Translations under genes and position numbers: made by a program
Shown: piece by piece, positions 29,639 through 41,173 of the stretch
How the letters are laid out: every line of letters starts with the position of its first letter
Numbering within the stretch: the stretch's first letter is position 1
NCBI RefSeq assembly: GCF_022664395.1
Contig: NZ_JAKRET010000001.1
Coordinates: 372,001-436,000 of the forward strand
Length of the DNA stretch: 64,000 nucleotides
Direction of reading: 5' to 3'
Source: Sphingomonas lacusdianchii
GTDB lineage: Bacteria; Pseudomonadota; Alphaproteobacteria; Sphingomonadales; Sphingomonadaceae
Notes under the pieces: model-generated
Told to the model about the DNA's origin: nothing
What the model saw: only the letters and a program-made list of their open reading frames with translations
Database searches by the model: none

Positions 29639-30871
29639 TCAGTGGGCGAAGTTCGCAGTCAGGCGGACGCCGAAGATCAGCGCATTGTCGAGCGTCGGAT
29701 CGAGGCCGGGATCGAGCACATATTGGGCATGCGGCTGCACGCCCAGCCAGTCGGTGACCGCGAAGCGATGGGTAAGTTCGATCGTGGTCTCGGCCTCGGG
29801 CGCCTCGCCGAAACGGGCAAATGCCAGTTCGCGACTGGCGCTGCCCGCCCCGGCCCATGCGATGGCGATGCCGCTGTCATCCGCAGGGCGGCCGCGGAGA
29901 AGCCCGTGGCCGACGATGCCGCCCGAGACGAAGCGGTCGAAGATGTTGGCCCGGCCACTCGCCGACCCCAGGCGGACAAAGGCACGCACGCCGCGATCGC
30001 GATCACCGATCAACTGCGCCTCGCCGCGCAGGTAGACGCCGTTGCTCGCAACCTGGCGCTCCGTGGCGGCGGCGACGCCGACATCGAACCGATCGTCGAT
30101 CCGCGCGGTATAGCCCCATACGCCGGCCAGCAGGCGTAAATTGCCGAGTTCGACATCGCCCTCCCCGATCAACAGCGCGCCGTCGCCGCTGTGTAGCCCG
30201 ACGTTCAGGCGGCGCGGAAAGGCCGGGTCGTTCGGCACGCCATCCGCCACCGCCGCGCGCAGCGTCAGCGCCTGACCGATCTTCACCTGTCCACGCACCG
30301 CAAGTCCGGTGCTGGGAAAGGTCGATGGGCCGTTCCGTCCACTCGTACCCAGATCGCTACCCATGCCAAACGCGCTGTTGACGAACAGCAGCGAGGTTTC
30401 CAGCGCGTCGAATTCGCTGTTGATATCGTACAGCCCCGCCTTGGCCGACCAGCGATCGTCCGGGCCGCGATGTTCGACCCATGCCTCCAGCACGCGCAGC
30501 AGCGGCATGCCCGCTTCGATACTGGACACGACCTGCGCGTCGCCGACGACGTCCCCGCTGAAGCTGGCGCCGTTGTTGTAGAAGCCATGGACCAGCGCAG
30601 TGGTGCGCCGCAGCCCGGCCAGTTGTTCGAGATCGGCTGTCGCGATGGCACTGGCATTGTGAATCCACCGACTGCCGCCGGATGCGCCGCCCGCCACCGA
30701 CGTCAGAAGGTCTCCGGTATAGGCGAGCTGGACCAGTAACGGATCGTTGCGTTCGACAGTGGGCGGTTCGACATTGCCCGGGGCGCGTTCGACGCTGGGC
30801 GCGGCAACCTGGGCATGGGCGGCGGAGATGGACAGGCAACCCAACCCCAGCAGCCACCCCGCCAAGCGCAT
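29639..30871 (-). CDS. OprB-like carbohydrate porin
   Basis: Outer-membrane beta-barrel of the carbohydrate-selective porin family. About 410 residues. A signal peptide (LAGWLLGLGCLSISAAHA) is followed by the soluble start and then regular amphipathic strands; the C-terminus ends in GVRLTANFAH. The family phrase TALVHGFYNNGASFSGDVVG and the AKAGLYDINSEFD segment support the call. The ATG at 30871 has an AGGA site; an ATG at 30904 is also possible. The gene lies between two identical tRNA-Asp genes. The substrate cannot be read from sequence. Confidence 0.85.
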   Translation of the reverse strand: MRLAGWLLGLGCLSISAAHAQVAAPSVERAPGNVEPPTVERNDPLLVQLAYTGDLLTSVAGGASGGSRWIHNASAIATADLEQLAGLRRTTALVHGFYNNGASFSGDVVGDAQVVSSIEAGMPLLRVLEAWVEHRGPDDRWSAKAGLYDINSEFDALETSLLFVNSAFGMGSDLGTSGRNGPSTFPSTGLAVRGQVKIGQALTLRAAVADGVPNDPAFPRRLNVGLHSGDGALLIGEGDVELGNLRLLAGVWGYTARIDDRFDVGVAAATERQVASNGVYLRGEAQLIGDRDRGVRAFVRLGSASGRANIFDRFVSGGIVGHGLLRGRPADDSGIAIAWAGAGSASRELAFARFGEAPEAETTIELTHRFAVTDWLGVQPHAQYVLDPGLDPTLDNALIFGVRLTANFAH

Positions 30872-31037
30872 TCTTCCTGCCCTGCCCTGCCGTCCGATCA
30901 TCATGCCCCGCCGATTCGATGACGGCATCATGAAGGGACCGACGCGAAGAAACTGCCGATCGACCAGCATGGTTCGGCGCGATGTGCCGTATCCGTCGAA
31001 GATATCTGGAAAATAACGCCGTGATGGCAAGGCGCCC

Positions 31038-31057
31038 GGCGCATCCAACGATGCGCC
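31038..31057. terminator. Hairpin directly behind tRNA-Asp copy 2
   Basis: Perfect arms GGCGCATC and GATGCGCC with a four-base loop, starting one base after the tRNA CCA end on the minus strand. Probably a transcription stop or processing signal; no T-run follows. Confidence 0.5.
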
Positions 31058-31058
31058 A

Positions 31059-31135
<77 letters not shown>

Positions 31136-31156
31136 TCTCTAGCGAGGAGGCGGCCT

Positions 31157-32410
31157 TTACGGAGCGGTGCCGGGGCTGTCAACGGCTCCGGCGACATTTG
31201 GCGCATTTCGTTGCGCGGGCGGCACGTCCTGCACCAGCGTGCCGTGTTCGAACAGGAACCCGGCGATGTCGGGTTTGCCGGCGCCCTTCAGCACCGTCTG
31301 AATGATGATGAGGAGCGGCACCGCCAGCAGTGCGCCGGGCGTGCCCCAGACCCATCCCCAGAAGCTGAGCGTTATCAGGATCATCAGCGGGTTGATCGTC
31401 AGCCGGTGACCGACGACGAGCGGGGTGATGACGTTCGCTTCCACCAGATGCGCGCCGATCATGATCGCAGCCGGCAGCAGCGCCCACCAGATGTCGGTGA
31501 AGGTCATCAGTCCGCCGACGGCAAGCAGCAGCGCGGCAAAGATCGGACCGAGATAGGGCACATAATTGAGCAGCGCGACGATGCCGCCCCACATCAGCGG
31601 CGTCGGCATGCCGACATACCACAGCGCCAGCGCGACGATGACGCCGAGCATCAGGTTGATCAAGGTGATCGTGCCGAGATAGGCCGAGGTATCGTCGACG
31701 ACGTTCTGGATGACACGCGCGGTCGCCATCGCTCCGCCGAAGCTGCTGCGCCCGGTGATCGCGGCGCGGCGCAGGTCGGTCCAGCCGGCGAGAAAGAAAT
31801 AGATGACGAGGATCGCGAAGAACATCTCCAGCAAGGCCGAGGGGGCCGAGGTGGTGACCACGTCGAGCAGCGATTGCGGCGGTGCGACGCTGCTGGTCGT
31901 CTGCCGCGCCGGAGCACTGGCGACGTTCGCGATCAGGCCGTTCACGAATTTTTCGAGGCTGGCATAGAAGTCGATCAACGGCGCGACATTTTCCTGCACC
32001 CGGTCGATGCGATCGGGCAGGATCGCTGCCCATCCCCATGCCGGCACGACGATCGATGCCAGCGCGCCATTGGCGACGATCAGGAACAGCAGCACGCAGA
32101 ACAGCGCGGCAAGCGGCGCCGGCACCCGGTGGCGCTCCTGCCATTCGAGCAGCGGCACGAGCGCGATGGCGATGACGATCGCGGCGGTCAGCGGCAGGAA
32201 GAAACGCGCCCCGGCCTGCAGGGCGAATGGCAGCGCCAGTACCAGCCCGACCCCCGCGATCAGCGTCAGCGCCGCCAACAACCGGTCGCGGCGCAGTTCC
32301 TCGGTCGGGGCATCGACGACGGCATCGACCGGATCGGACGGTGGCGTCGCGGCGGTGCCGGTCGCGCCGGCCCGATCGACGCGCGTGGATTCTTCGAACG
32401 ATTCTGCCAT
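31157..32410 (-). CDS. AI-2E family transporter
   Basis: Polytopic inner-membrane protein of the AI-2E (TqsA/PerM/YhhT) family, whose members export signals, act as antiporters or have unknown substrates. 417 residues, about eight membrane helices. The signature region ALLNYVPYLGPIFAALLLAV and NPLMILITLSFWGWVWGTPG is well conserved. The start MAESFEEST (ATG 32410) gives a cytoplasmic head of about 35 residues. It diverges from bioF and lies 22 bases upstream of tRNA-Asp copy 2. Confidence 0.88.
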   Translation of the reverse strand: MAESFEESTRVDRAGATGTAATPPSDPVDAVVDAPTEELRRDRLLAALTLIAGVGLVLALPFALQAGARFFLPLTAAIVIAIALVPLLEWQERHRVPAPLAALFCVLLFLIVANGALASIVVPAWGWAAILPDRIDRVQENVAPLIDFYASLEKFVNGLIANVASAPARQTTSSVAPPQSLLDVVTTSAPSALLEMFFAILVIYFFLAGWTDLRRAAITGRSSFGGAMATARVIQNVVDDTSAYLGTITLINLMLGVIVALALWYVGMPTPLMWGGIVALLNYVPYLGPIFAALLLAVGGLMTFTDIWWALLPAAIMIGAHLVEANVITPLVVGHRLTINPLMILITLSFWGWVWGTPGALLAVPLLIIIQTVLKGAGKPDIAGFLFEHGTLVQDVPPAQRNAPNVAGAVDSPGTAP

Positions 32411-32555
32411 GTGCCCTAACCCCCCTGCACCGTCGCATGCCGTACCGGTGGCAACGACCGACGCATCCGCCCTAAACGCGCGACGCGTCAATTTGCGCCA
32501 TGATGATGTCACGGATATGGGCAGCGCCCCGGCATGGCGCCGGCGGGGAGCGGGG

Positions 32556-33701
32556 ATGATCGATCAGGACCGGATGACCGCGCGCGCGCTGCGCCCGATC
32601 GCGACCGATCTCGACCGGTTGTCGGCGATCGACCGGCGGCGGCGGCTGCTCCCGATCGCGGGCCGGGACTTTTCGTCGAACGATTATCTGGGGCTGAGCG
32701 AATCGCGGCAGCTGCGCGAGGCGGTGGCGGATGCGATCGCACGCGGCGTGCCGGTCGGATCGGGCGGATCGCGGCTGCTGCGCGGCAATCATGCCGAGCA
32801 CGAAGCGCTGGAGCGCGAGGCGGCGGCGTTCTTCGGCAGCGAGGCGGCCTTGTGGTTCGGCAGTGGCTTTGCGGCCAATGCGGCGCTCCTCGCTACCTTG
32901 CCGCAGCGGGGCGACCTCATCGTCCATGATGCACTGATCCATGCCAGTGCGCATGACGGCATGCGGCTGGCCCGGGCACCTTCGGTCGCGGCGGGCCATA
33001 ATGATCCGCAGGCGATCGAGGATGCGATTGCGCGTTGGCGGCGCGAGGGCGGAACCGGATCGCCGTGGATCGCGGTCGAGAGCCTGTACAGCATGGACGG
33101 CGACCAGGCGCCGCTCGACCAGTTGATCGCGGTGGCGGATCGGCACGAGGCGATGCTGCTGATCGACGAGGCGCATGCGACCGGTGTGTTCGGACCGGAC
33201 GGACGTGGGCTGGCGGCGGGATATGAGGGGCGGCCGAACGTCGTGACGCTCAGAACCTGCGGCAAGGCGCTGGGCAGCGAGGGCGCGCTAGTGTGCGGGC
33301 CGGCACTGGTGTGCGATTTCCTCGTCAACCGGGCGCGCGGGTTCATCTTTTCGACCGCGCCTTCGCCGGTGATGGCGGCGGCGGTGCGGACAGGTTTGCG
33401 GGTGTTGCAGGACGAACCGGCGCGGCAGGCGCGGCTGGCGGCATTGGTCGATCATGCCGGCGAGAGACTGGGGCGGGTCGGCGCGACGGTCAGCGGGTCG
33501 CAGATCCTGCCGCTGATCGTCGGCGACGACGGCCGGGCGATGGCGCTGGCGGCGGCGGTGCAGGCGGCGGGGTTCGACGTGCGGGGCATCCGCCCGCCGA
33601 CGGTACCGGCCGGTACCGCGCGGCTGCGCATTTCGGTGACGCTGAACGTCGACGAAACAGCGATCGACGGGTTGGCCGACAGGCTGGAGCAATTGCAGTG
33701 A
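32556..33701 (+). CDS. bioF: 8-amino-7-oxononanoate synthase
   Basis: PLP enzyme that condenses pimeloyl-ACP (or -CoA) with alanine, the first ring-assembly step of biotin synthesis. 381 residues. [19 protein letters not shown] and the PLP-lysine region [15 protein letters not shown] near residue 235 are diagnostic; [11 protein letters not shown] holds the PLP-contact Asp and His. The ATG at 32556 has a GGGGAG site. First gene of bioF-bioD-bioA. Confidence 0.95.
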   Translation: MIDQDRMTARALRPIATDLDRLSAIDRRRRLLPIAGRDFSSNDYLGLSESRQLREAVADAIARGVPVGSGGSRLLRGNHAEHEALEREAAAFFGSEAALWFGSGFAANAALLATLPQRGDLIVHDALIHASAHDGMRLARAPSVAAGHNDPQAIEDAIARWRREGGTGSPWIAVESLYSMDGDQAPLDQLIAVADRHEAMLLIDEAHATGVFGPDGRGLAAGYEGRPNVVTLRTCGKALGSEGALVCGPALVCDFLVNRARGFIFSTAPSPVMAAAVRTGLRVLQDEPARQARLAALVDHAGERLGRVGATVSGSQILPLIVGDDGRAMALAAAVQAAGFDVRGIRPPTVPAGTARLRISVTLNVDETAIDGLADRLEQLQ

Positions 33702-34321
33702 ACGTGATCGTCGTTACCGGGACCGATACCGATGTCGGCAAGACCGTGTTCGCCGCCGCGCTGACCGGGGCGCTGGGGGCATCCTATTGGAAACCGGTGC
33801 AGGCCGGGACCGATGACGGCACCGACCGCCAGCGCGTCGCGCGGCTGGCCGGAATCGCGCCCGAGCGTATCCTGCCCGAAGCATATGCGCTGGCCACCCC
33901 CTGTTCGCCACACCGCGCGGCCGAAATCGACGGAGTGACGATCGATCTCGACCGGCTGACCTTGCCCGAGGTCGAGGGACCGCTGGTGGTCGAGGGCGCG
34001 GGCGGCGTGCTGGTGCCGATCGTCGGGCGGACGACCTTCGGCGATCTGTTCGCACGATGGCAGCGGCCCGTGGTGTTGGTCGCGCGGACGGCGCTTGGCA
34101 CGATCAACCACAGCCTGTTGTCGATCGAGGCGCTGCGCGCGCGCGGCGTGCCGTTAATCGGCATCGCCTTTATCGGCGACAGCGTTCCCGACAGCGAGGA
34201 TACGATCGTCCGGCTGGGCAATACCCGGCGCCTGGGTCGCCTGCCCCGGCTCGAAACGCTCGACCCGGCGACGCTGGCCGAGGCGTTCGCCACCCATTTC
34301 GATCTGGAGGATTTTCGGTGA
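33698..34321 (+). CDS. bioD: ATP-dependent dethiobiotin synthetase
   Basis: Closes the ureido ring of dethiobiotin from 7,8-diaminopelargonate, CO2 and ATP. 207 residues. The P-loop GTDTDVGKT is at residues 8-16, with KPVQAG and [11 protein letters not shown] following. The start is GTG at 33698, overlapping the bioF stop by four bases; the next gene overlaps in the same manner, so all three are coupled. Confidence 0.95.
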   Translation: MNVIVVTGTDTDVGKTVFAAALTGALGASYWKPVQAGTDDGTDRQRVARLAGIAPERILPEAYALATPCSPHRAAEIDGVTIDLDRLTLPEVEGPLVVEGAGGVLVPIVGRTTFGDLFARWQRPVVLVARTALGTINHSLLSIEALRARGVPLIGIAFIGDSVPDSEDTIVRLGNTRRLGRLPRLETLDPATLAEAFATHFDLEDFR

Positions 34322-35565
34322 GTTCGTCGCCCGTCTGGCACCCCTTCACCCAGCACGGCTTGCAGGAGCCGATCCCGCAAATCGTACGCGGCGACGGGGC
34401 GGCGCTGTGGACGGCGGACGGGCGGCGGATCGTCGATGCGATTTCGTCGTGGTGGGTGACGACGCACGGCCACAATCATCCGCGCATCACCACCGCCATC
34501 GCCGAACAGGCGGGGCGGCTCGACCAGATCATCTTCGCCGGATACACGCACGAACCGGCGGAGGCACTGGCAGCGGGGCTGTGCGCGATGCTGCCGGATG
34601 CGCTGACCCGCGTGTTCTTCTCCGATTCGGGTTCGACCAGCGTCGAGGTCGCGCTGAAGATGGCGCTCGGATATTGGCGCAACCGGGGCGAGGATCGGCA
34701 CCGCATCCTCGTGCTCGATCACGGCTATCATGGCGATACGATCGGGGCGATGTCGGTCGGGGCGCGGGGCGTGTTCAACCAGGCCTATGCCCCGCTGCTG
34801 TTCGATGTCGGATCGATCCCCTTCCCCGATGCCGGGCAGGAACAGACGACGTTCGATGCGCTGGCGGCGGCGTGCGCGGCTGGCGCGGCGGCGTTCATCG
34901 TCGAGCCGCTGGTGCTGGGGGCAGGCGGAATGCGCATATATCCGCCGGCCGTTCTCACCGAAATGCAGCGTATCTGTTCAGCTTACGGCGTATTGTTCAT
35001 TGCCGATGAAGTGATGACCGGCTGGGGCCGCACGGGCACGCTGACCGCGTGCGAGCAGGCCGGGGTGGTGCCCGACCTGATGTGCCTGTCGAAAGGACTG
35101 ACCGGCGGGGCGATCCCGCTGGCGGTAACGATGGCGACCGAGGCGATCTATCAGGCGCATTACGGACCGGACCGGGCGACGATGTTCTTTCATTCGTCGA
35201 GCTACACCGCCAACCCGATCGCCTGTGCCGCCGCCAATGCCAATCTGGCGATCTGGCGCGAGGAGCCGGTCGGGGAACGGATCGCGTCGCTGGCGGCCCG
35301 ACAGGCGGAGCGGCTGGCGACGCTCGCGGACCATCCCCGCGTCGCCGATGCCCGCCAACTGGGCACGATCGCGGCGTTCGAACTGGACGGCGACGAAGGC
35401 TATCTATCCGACCGCGCGCCGAAATTGCTGGCGCGGTTTCGTGAGATGGGACTGTTGCTCCGGCCGCTCGGGTCGACGCTGTATGTCATGCCGCCCTATT
35501 GCATCGACGATGTCGATCTCGACGCGATCTATGCGGCGCTCGGCGCGGCGTGCGACGACGCCTGA
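34318..35565 (+). CDS. bioA: Adenosylmethionine--8-amino-7-oxononanoate transaminase
   Basis: PLP aminotransferase that uses S-adenosylmethionine as amino donor to make 7,8-diaminopelargonate. 415 residues. The substrate-site segment [13 protein letters not shown] is near residue 40, [13 protein letters not shown] near residue 140, and the PLP lysine is in [12 protein letters not shown] near residue 262. The start is GTG 34318, overlapping bioD. Its last 37 bases overlap the end of the convergent cinA-like gene. Confidence 0.95.
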   Translation: MSSSPVWHPFTQHGLQEPIPQIVRGDGAALWTADGRRIVDAISSWWVTTHGHNHPRITTAIAEQAGRLDQIIFAGYTHEPAEALAAGLCAMLPDALTRVFFSDSGSTSVEVALKMALGYWRNRGEDRHRILVLDHGYHGDTIGAMSVGARGVFNQAYAPLLFDVGSIPFPDAGQEQTTFDALAAACAAGAAAFIVEPLVLGAGGMRIYPPAVLTEMQRICSAYGVLFIADEVMTGWGRTGTLTACEQAGVVPDLMCLSKGLTGGAIPLAVTMATEAIYQAHYGPDRATMFFHSSSYTANPIACAAANANLAIWREEPVGERIASLAARQAERLATLADHPRVADARQLGTIAAFELDGDEGYLSDRAPKLLARFREMGLLLRPLGSTLYVMPPYCIDDVDLDAIYAALGAACDDA

Positions 35566-36068
35566 TCGATCGCGGCGGTCATCATCGACAGCCCCTGTTC
35601 GAGCGCGGCGATGCGGACCGCGCCGCGACCGATATCGCCGAAATGGCATTCGCGAGTCGTTTCCGGTCCGTCGCGCACGGCGCATCCGAAATGGACCAAC
35701 CCGGCTTCGTCGCCCGGCGCCCCTGCCCCGGCAAAGCCGGTCACCGACAGTGCGATATCGGCGTCCGACCCGCGCAGCGCGCCGCGCGCCATGGCGAGCG
35801 CGACGTCGCGGCTGACCGCGCCGCAATCGTCGAGCATCTTGCGCTCGACGCCGAGCAGCTCGCACTTCGCCTTTTCGCTATAGACGACGAAGCCACGGTC
35901 GAAGGCATGCGACGCGCCCTCGACATCGGTCAGCAGCGCGGCGAGCATGCCGCCGGTGCAGCTTTCGGCTGTGGCAAGCGAGAGGTCGGCCTTGCACGCG
36001 GCTTCCAGTACGTCGGCGGCGACGCGATCGATGTGGTCGGGCAGGACGGGGGACAGCGTCTCGGTCAT
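35529..36068 (-). CDS. CinA-like nicotinamide-nucleotide amidohydrolase
   Basis: Deamidates nicotinamide mononucleotide for NAD recycling (PncC activity). 179 residues, the C-terminal CinA domain alone. The signature TAESCTGGMLAALLT is near residue 32, YSEKAKCELLGV near residue 60 and SVTGFAGAGAP near residue 105. The ATG at 36068 overlaps the upstream gene by four bases. Its 3' end overlaps bioA by 37 bases. Confidence 0.9.
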   Translation of the reverse strand: MTETLSPVLPDHIDRVAADVLEAACKADLSLATAESCTGGMLAALLTDVEGASHAFDRGFVVYSEKAKCELLGVERKMLDDCGAVSRDVALAMARGALRGSDADIALSVTGFAGAGAPGDEAGLVHFGCAVRDGPETTRECHFGDIGRGAVRIAALEQGLSMMTAAIDQASSHAAPSAA

Positions 36069-36358
36069 TTCGCGGCGTTCTTTCGGCGGGTTTCCCAACC
36101 CTTTTTCGCAGCGGCGGAGCGGTCGGTCGCCGGCCGGTCGGCAGCGGCACGGCCGCCGCGGCGCGACGATCCGTGGCTGTCGGGCTTGCCGCGACCCGAG
36201 CCGGATTTGTTGCCGCCGCCCGAATCCTTGTTCACCGTCGCCCAGGCCCGGCGTTCGGCTTCCTTCTCCGACAGCCCGCGTTCTTCATAGCCTTGCTCGA
36301 TATGCTCGGCCTTGCGCTTCTGCTTGGTCGTATAGCTGCTCTTGTCGCCGCGCGGCAT
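36065..36358 (-). CDS. Small basic protein, 'plasmid stabilization protein' family
   Basis: A 97-residue hydrophilic protein rich in Lys, Arg, Gly and Ser. The conserved part is SSYTTKQKRKAEHIEQGYEE followed by RGLSEKEAERRAWATVNK; a Gly/Ser-rich linker and a KKGWETRRKN C-terminus follow. Genome annotation often names such proteins 'plasmid stabilization', but no function is known and nothing here suggests a plasmid. The ATG at 36358 has an AGAGGA site. Confidence 0.75.
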   Translation of the reverse strand: MPRGDKSSYTTKQKRKAEHIEQGYEERGLSEKEAERRAWATVNKDSGGGNKSGSGRGKPDSHGSSRRGGRAAADRPATDRSAAAKKGWETRRKNAAK

Positions 36359-36412
36359 GACAGGTTCCTCTCGCTTTACGAAAGGATCAACTCTCAACGA
36401 CTTGGCGTGGTT

Positions 36413-37422
36413 TCAGCCGCCGAGGATCGAAGTGTATAACGCATGATAGCGTTCGGCCATCGCCTCGACCGAGAAACGTTCGGCAACGCGCGCGCGACAG
36501 GCGGCGCGATCGATCTCCCCGATCCGGTCGATCGCGGCGATGGCCTGATCGAGATTGTCGACGAGGAAGCCGTTGACGCCGTCCTCGATCAATTCGGGCA
36601 TCGATCCGCGGTTATAGGCGATTACCGGGGTGCCGCAGGCCATCGCCTCGACAACCGACAGGCCGAAGGGTTCGTCGAAGCCGATCAGGTGCAGGAGCGC
36701 GCGGGCACCGCCCAACAGGTCGGTGCGCGCCGTGCCGCCGACCGCGCCGTGATAGACGATCTGCTCACCATCGATATGCGGTTCGACCTGTTCGCGCCAA
36801 TAACGTTCATCCTGGACGATGCCGGCCATGTGCAGTCGGCGACCGCTGGCCTGTCCCGCCGCGACCGCATCCGCCGCGCCCTTGTCGGGATGCATGCGGC
36901 CGAAGAAGAGGAGGTCGTTGCTGCCGGTCGGATCGAAGGGAAAGTCGGCAAGCGGGATGCCGTGATGGATCGTCGCGGCATAGCGCAGCGACGAGTGCCG
37001 GTCGGCATCGCTGATCGCGACATAGTGTACCCGGTCCTGATAGGGCGCGTACATCGGCAGGATGCGGTCGGAGGAAAAGCCGTGGATCGTCGTGACCATC
37101 GGCGTGTCGACCAGCCCCGAAAAGGCATGGGCGGGAAAATCGGCCTGGTTGTGGATCAGGTCGAACTCGCCGGCCCGTTCGAAGACATGGGCGAGATGCG
37201 CGAACTCCCACACCTTCGCATCGATCGACGGGTCTTCGCTATAGGGCGCGGGCACGACCCCGGCGAGCGTGCCCGACGTCTGGCTGTCGAGCGTCGCGAA
37301 CAGGGTAACGTCGAGTCCGCACGCGACCAGCGCCTCTGTCAACAGGCTGGTGACCAGTTCCCACGGGCCGTAATGGCGCGGTGGCGTGCGCCACGCGATG
37401 GGGGCGAGCATGGCGATGCGCA

Positions 37423-37423
<1 letters not shown>
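36413..37423 (-). CDS. Glycosyltransferase family 4 protein
   Basis: Retaining GT-B glycosyltransferase, 336 residues. The N-domain has the acceptor-site PPRHYGPWELVTSLLTEAL, and the C-domain has LLFFGRMHPDKG and the family E-x7-E motif in GFDEPFGLSVVEAMACGTPV. The ATG at 37423 shares a base with the stop of the GH13 gene, so a hydrolase and a transferase are made together. The acceptor and the sugar are unknown. Confidence 0.88.
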
Positions 37424-38988
<1,565 letters not shown>

Positions 38989-39022
38989 CCGCGGACAAGC
39001 CGCCAGCGGGCAAAACGTTCCC

Positions 39023-41140
39023 TTATTCGAACTCCATGATGACGGCATCGACCGCAAGGCTGTCACCCGGTGCATGGGCGATGCGGGCGACGGTGCCGGG
39101 ACGTTCGGCGCGCAGGATGTTTTCCATCTTCATCGCCTCCACCACCGCCAGCGGCTGTCCGGCCTCGACGCGCTGGCCTTCGGCCACCTCGACGCGGGTC
39201 AGCAGGCCGGGCATCGGGCAGAGCAGGAAGCGCGAAAGGTCGGGCGGGACCTTGGCGAGCATGTGCCGGGTCAGCGCGGCGACATGCGGCGGCAGGACGC
39301 GGAGGGTGTGGGTCGCGCCGCGCGTCGTCAGCTTCCAGCCGCCGATGGTGCGGGCGATGCGGGCAGTCAGTTCCTCGCCGTCGATACGCGCGGTCACGAC
39401 CTGTTGCGAAGGGCGCCAGTGCAGGACGACGTCGAGCGGGGCGGCGTCATCGATGTTGACCAGCAATCCGCCTTCATAGCCATCGACACAGATGTCGTAG
39501 CGATGATCGCCGGCGATGACGATGCGGCGGGTCGACGGATACAGGCGCGTGCCGAGCTGCCCGTTGATCGAACTCGCCCGGTGCGTCTGTTCGATGTCGG
39601 CGACGACCGCGATCGCGGCCAGCTTACGGAGCAGCGCTTCGTCGGCGGGGGCGCCGTGGAAACCCTCGGGATATTCCTCGGCGATGAAGCCGGTGGTCAG
39701 CGCCCCTGCGCGGAAGCGGGGGTGCTGCATGATCGCCGAGAGGAAGTCGATATTGTTGCCGACCCCGGCCAGTTCGAACCGGTCGAGTGCGGCGACCTGC
39801 GCATCGATCGCGGCTTCGCGGGTCGGTGCCCAGGTGATCAGCTTCGCGATCATCGGGTCGTAGAACATGCTGACCCCGCCCCCCTCGACGACGCCGTCGT
39901 CGACGCGGGTGCGGGGAAGCTCCTCCCCGGCACGGGGAGGGGGACCAGCCGCAGGCTGGTGGAGGGGGGCTTCCTCTGGCGGTATCGTTTGTGGAGCACC
40001 CCCTCCACCCCGCCGCGGTGCGGCGCGGTCCCCCTCCCCGTGCCGGGGAGGATTGTAGCGGGTGAGGCGCCCGGTACTGGGCAGGAAGCCGCGATAGGGG
40101 TCTTCGGCATAGACGCGGTTTTCGATCGCCCAGCCGGTCAGCTTCACCTCATCCTGCGTAAAGGTGAGCGGTTCGCCCGCCGCGACACGGAGCATCTGTT
40201 CGACCAGATCGAGGCCGGTGATTTCCTCGGTCACCGGATGCTCGACCTGCAGCCGGGTGTTCATTTCGAGGAAGTAGAAGCTTTCGCCCGTCGTATCCGC
40301 GCCGGAGACGATCAGTTCGACGGTGCCCGCCGAATAATAGCCGACCGCACGCGCCAGTGCGACCGCCTGTTCGCCCATCGCCTTGCGCATCGCGGGCGTG
40401 ACGAAGGGCGACGGCGCTTCCTCGACGACCTTCTGGTGGCGGCGCTGGATCGAGCATTCGCGCTCGCCGAGATAGACGATGTTGCCATGCTGGTCGCCCA
40501 GCACCTGGATTTCGATATGGCGCGGGCTTTCGATGAACTTTTCGATGAAGACGCGGTCGTCGCCGAAGCTGGCCAGCCCTTCGCGCTTGGTCGCCTCGAA
40601 GCCTTCTCGGACGTCCTGCTCGCTCCAGGCGAGGCGCATGCCCTTGCCGCCGCCACCGGCCGACGCCTTCATCATCACCGGATAGCCGATGTCGGTGGCG
40701 ATGCGGACCGCCTGCTCGGTATCGGCGATCTCGCCCAGAAAGCCGGGGACGGCATTGACGCCGGCGGCTTGCGCCAGCTTCTTCGATTCGATCTTGTCAC
40801 CCATCGCCGCGATGGCGTTCGGCGGGGGGCCGACGAAGGTGATGCCCGCGTCGGCACAGGCGCGGGCGAAGCTTTCGCGTTCCGACAGGAAGCCGTAGCC
40901 GGGATGGATACAGTCCGCGCCGGTCGCCTTGGCAGCGGCGAGGATCCGTTCGGGAAGGAGATAGCTTTGCGCGGCGGGCGCCGGCCCCAGCCGCACGCTC
41001 TCATCTGCCATCATCACGTGCGGGGCGCGTGCATCGGCATCGGAATAGACCGCGACCGTGGCAATCCCCATCCGCTTCGCGGTGCGCATCACGCGGCAGG
41101 CAATCTCGCCCCGGTTCGCGACCAAAATCTTCTTGAACAA
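39023..41140 (-). CDS. pccA: Propionyl-CoA carboxylase biotin-carboxylase/carrier subunit with in-frame repeat insert
   Basis: Carboxylates its own biotin with bicarbonate and ATP, then presents it to PccB. 705 residues: biotin carboxylase domain (1-450, with ASAGGGGKGMRLAW and NTRLQVEHPVTEEITG), a BT domain and a C-terminal carrier with biotinyl lysine in VEAMKMENIL. The start is TTG 41140 with a GGAGAG site. Residues about 363-407, between LTRYNPP and TRVDDGVVEGG, are extra compared with other carboxylases and are rich in Pro, Gly and Arg; they are encoded by a palindromic repeat (39921-40052). The frame is intact. An acyl-CoA other than propionyl-CoA as substrate is possible. Confidence 0.92.
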   Translation of the reverse strand: MFKKILVANRGEIACRVMRTAKRMGIATVAVYSDADARAPHVMMADESVRLGPAPAAQSYLLPERILAAAKATGADCIHPGYGFLSERESFARACADAGITFVGPPPNAIAAMGDKIESKKLAQAAGVNAVPGFLGEIADTEQAVRIATDIGYPVMMKASAGGGGKGMRLAWSEQDVREGFEATKREGLASFGDDRVFIEKFIESPRHIEIQVLGDQHGNIVYLGERECSIQRRHQKVVEEAPSPFVTPAMRKAMGEQAVALARAVGYYSAGTVELIVSGADTTGESFYFLEMNTRLQVEHPVTEEITGLDLVEQMLRVAAGEPLTFTQDEVKLTGWAIENRVYAEDPYRGFLPSTGRLTRYNPPRHGEGDRAAPRRGGGGAPQTIPPEEAPLHQPAAGPPPRAGEELPRTRVDDGVVEGGGVSMFYDPMIAKLITWAPTREAAIDAQVAALDRFELAGVGNNIDFLSAIMQHPRFRAGALTTGFIAEEYPEGFHGAPADEALLRKLAAIAVVADIEQTHRASSINGQLGTRLYPSTRRIVIAGDHRYDICVDGYEGGLLVNIDDAAPLDVVLHWRPSQQVVTARIDGEELTARIARTIGGWKLTTRGATHTLRVLPPHVAALTRHMLAKVPPDLSRFLLCPMPGLLTRVEVAEGQRVEAGQPLAVVEAMKMENILRAERPGTVARIAHAPGDSLAVDAVIMEFE
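39921..40052. repeat. Palindromic element inserted in frame in pccA (132 bp)
   Basis: The ends are complementary: TCCTCCCCGGCACGGGGAGG at 39921-39940 and CCTCCCCGTGCCGGGGAGGA at 40033-40052. Each end is itself a small hairpin. Inside are GGACCAGCCGCAGGCTGG and CCCCCTCCACC words. It is 44 codons long and keeps the pccA frame. A relative of 136 bp with the same right end lies at 49501-49636. Confidence 0.9.
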
Positions 41141-41173
41141 ATCGCTCTCCTAATCCGCCCTGTTTTTACAGGG

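Noticed and set aside
36065..36358. Evidence for a plasmid or plasmid-derived island
   Set aside because: The 'plasmid stabilization' family name is historical; all neighbours are core chromosomal genes and no replication or partition genes are present.
39023..41140. pccA as a pseudogene because of the foreign insert
   Set aside because: The frame is open from start to stop, the insert length is a multiple of three, and the carrier-domain lysine motif and ATP-grasp motifs are intact.
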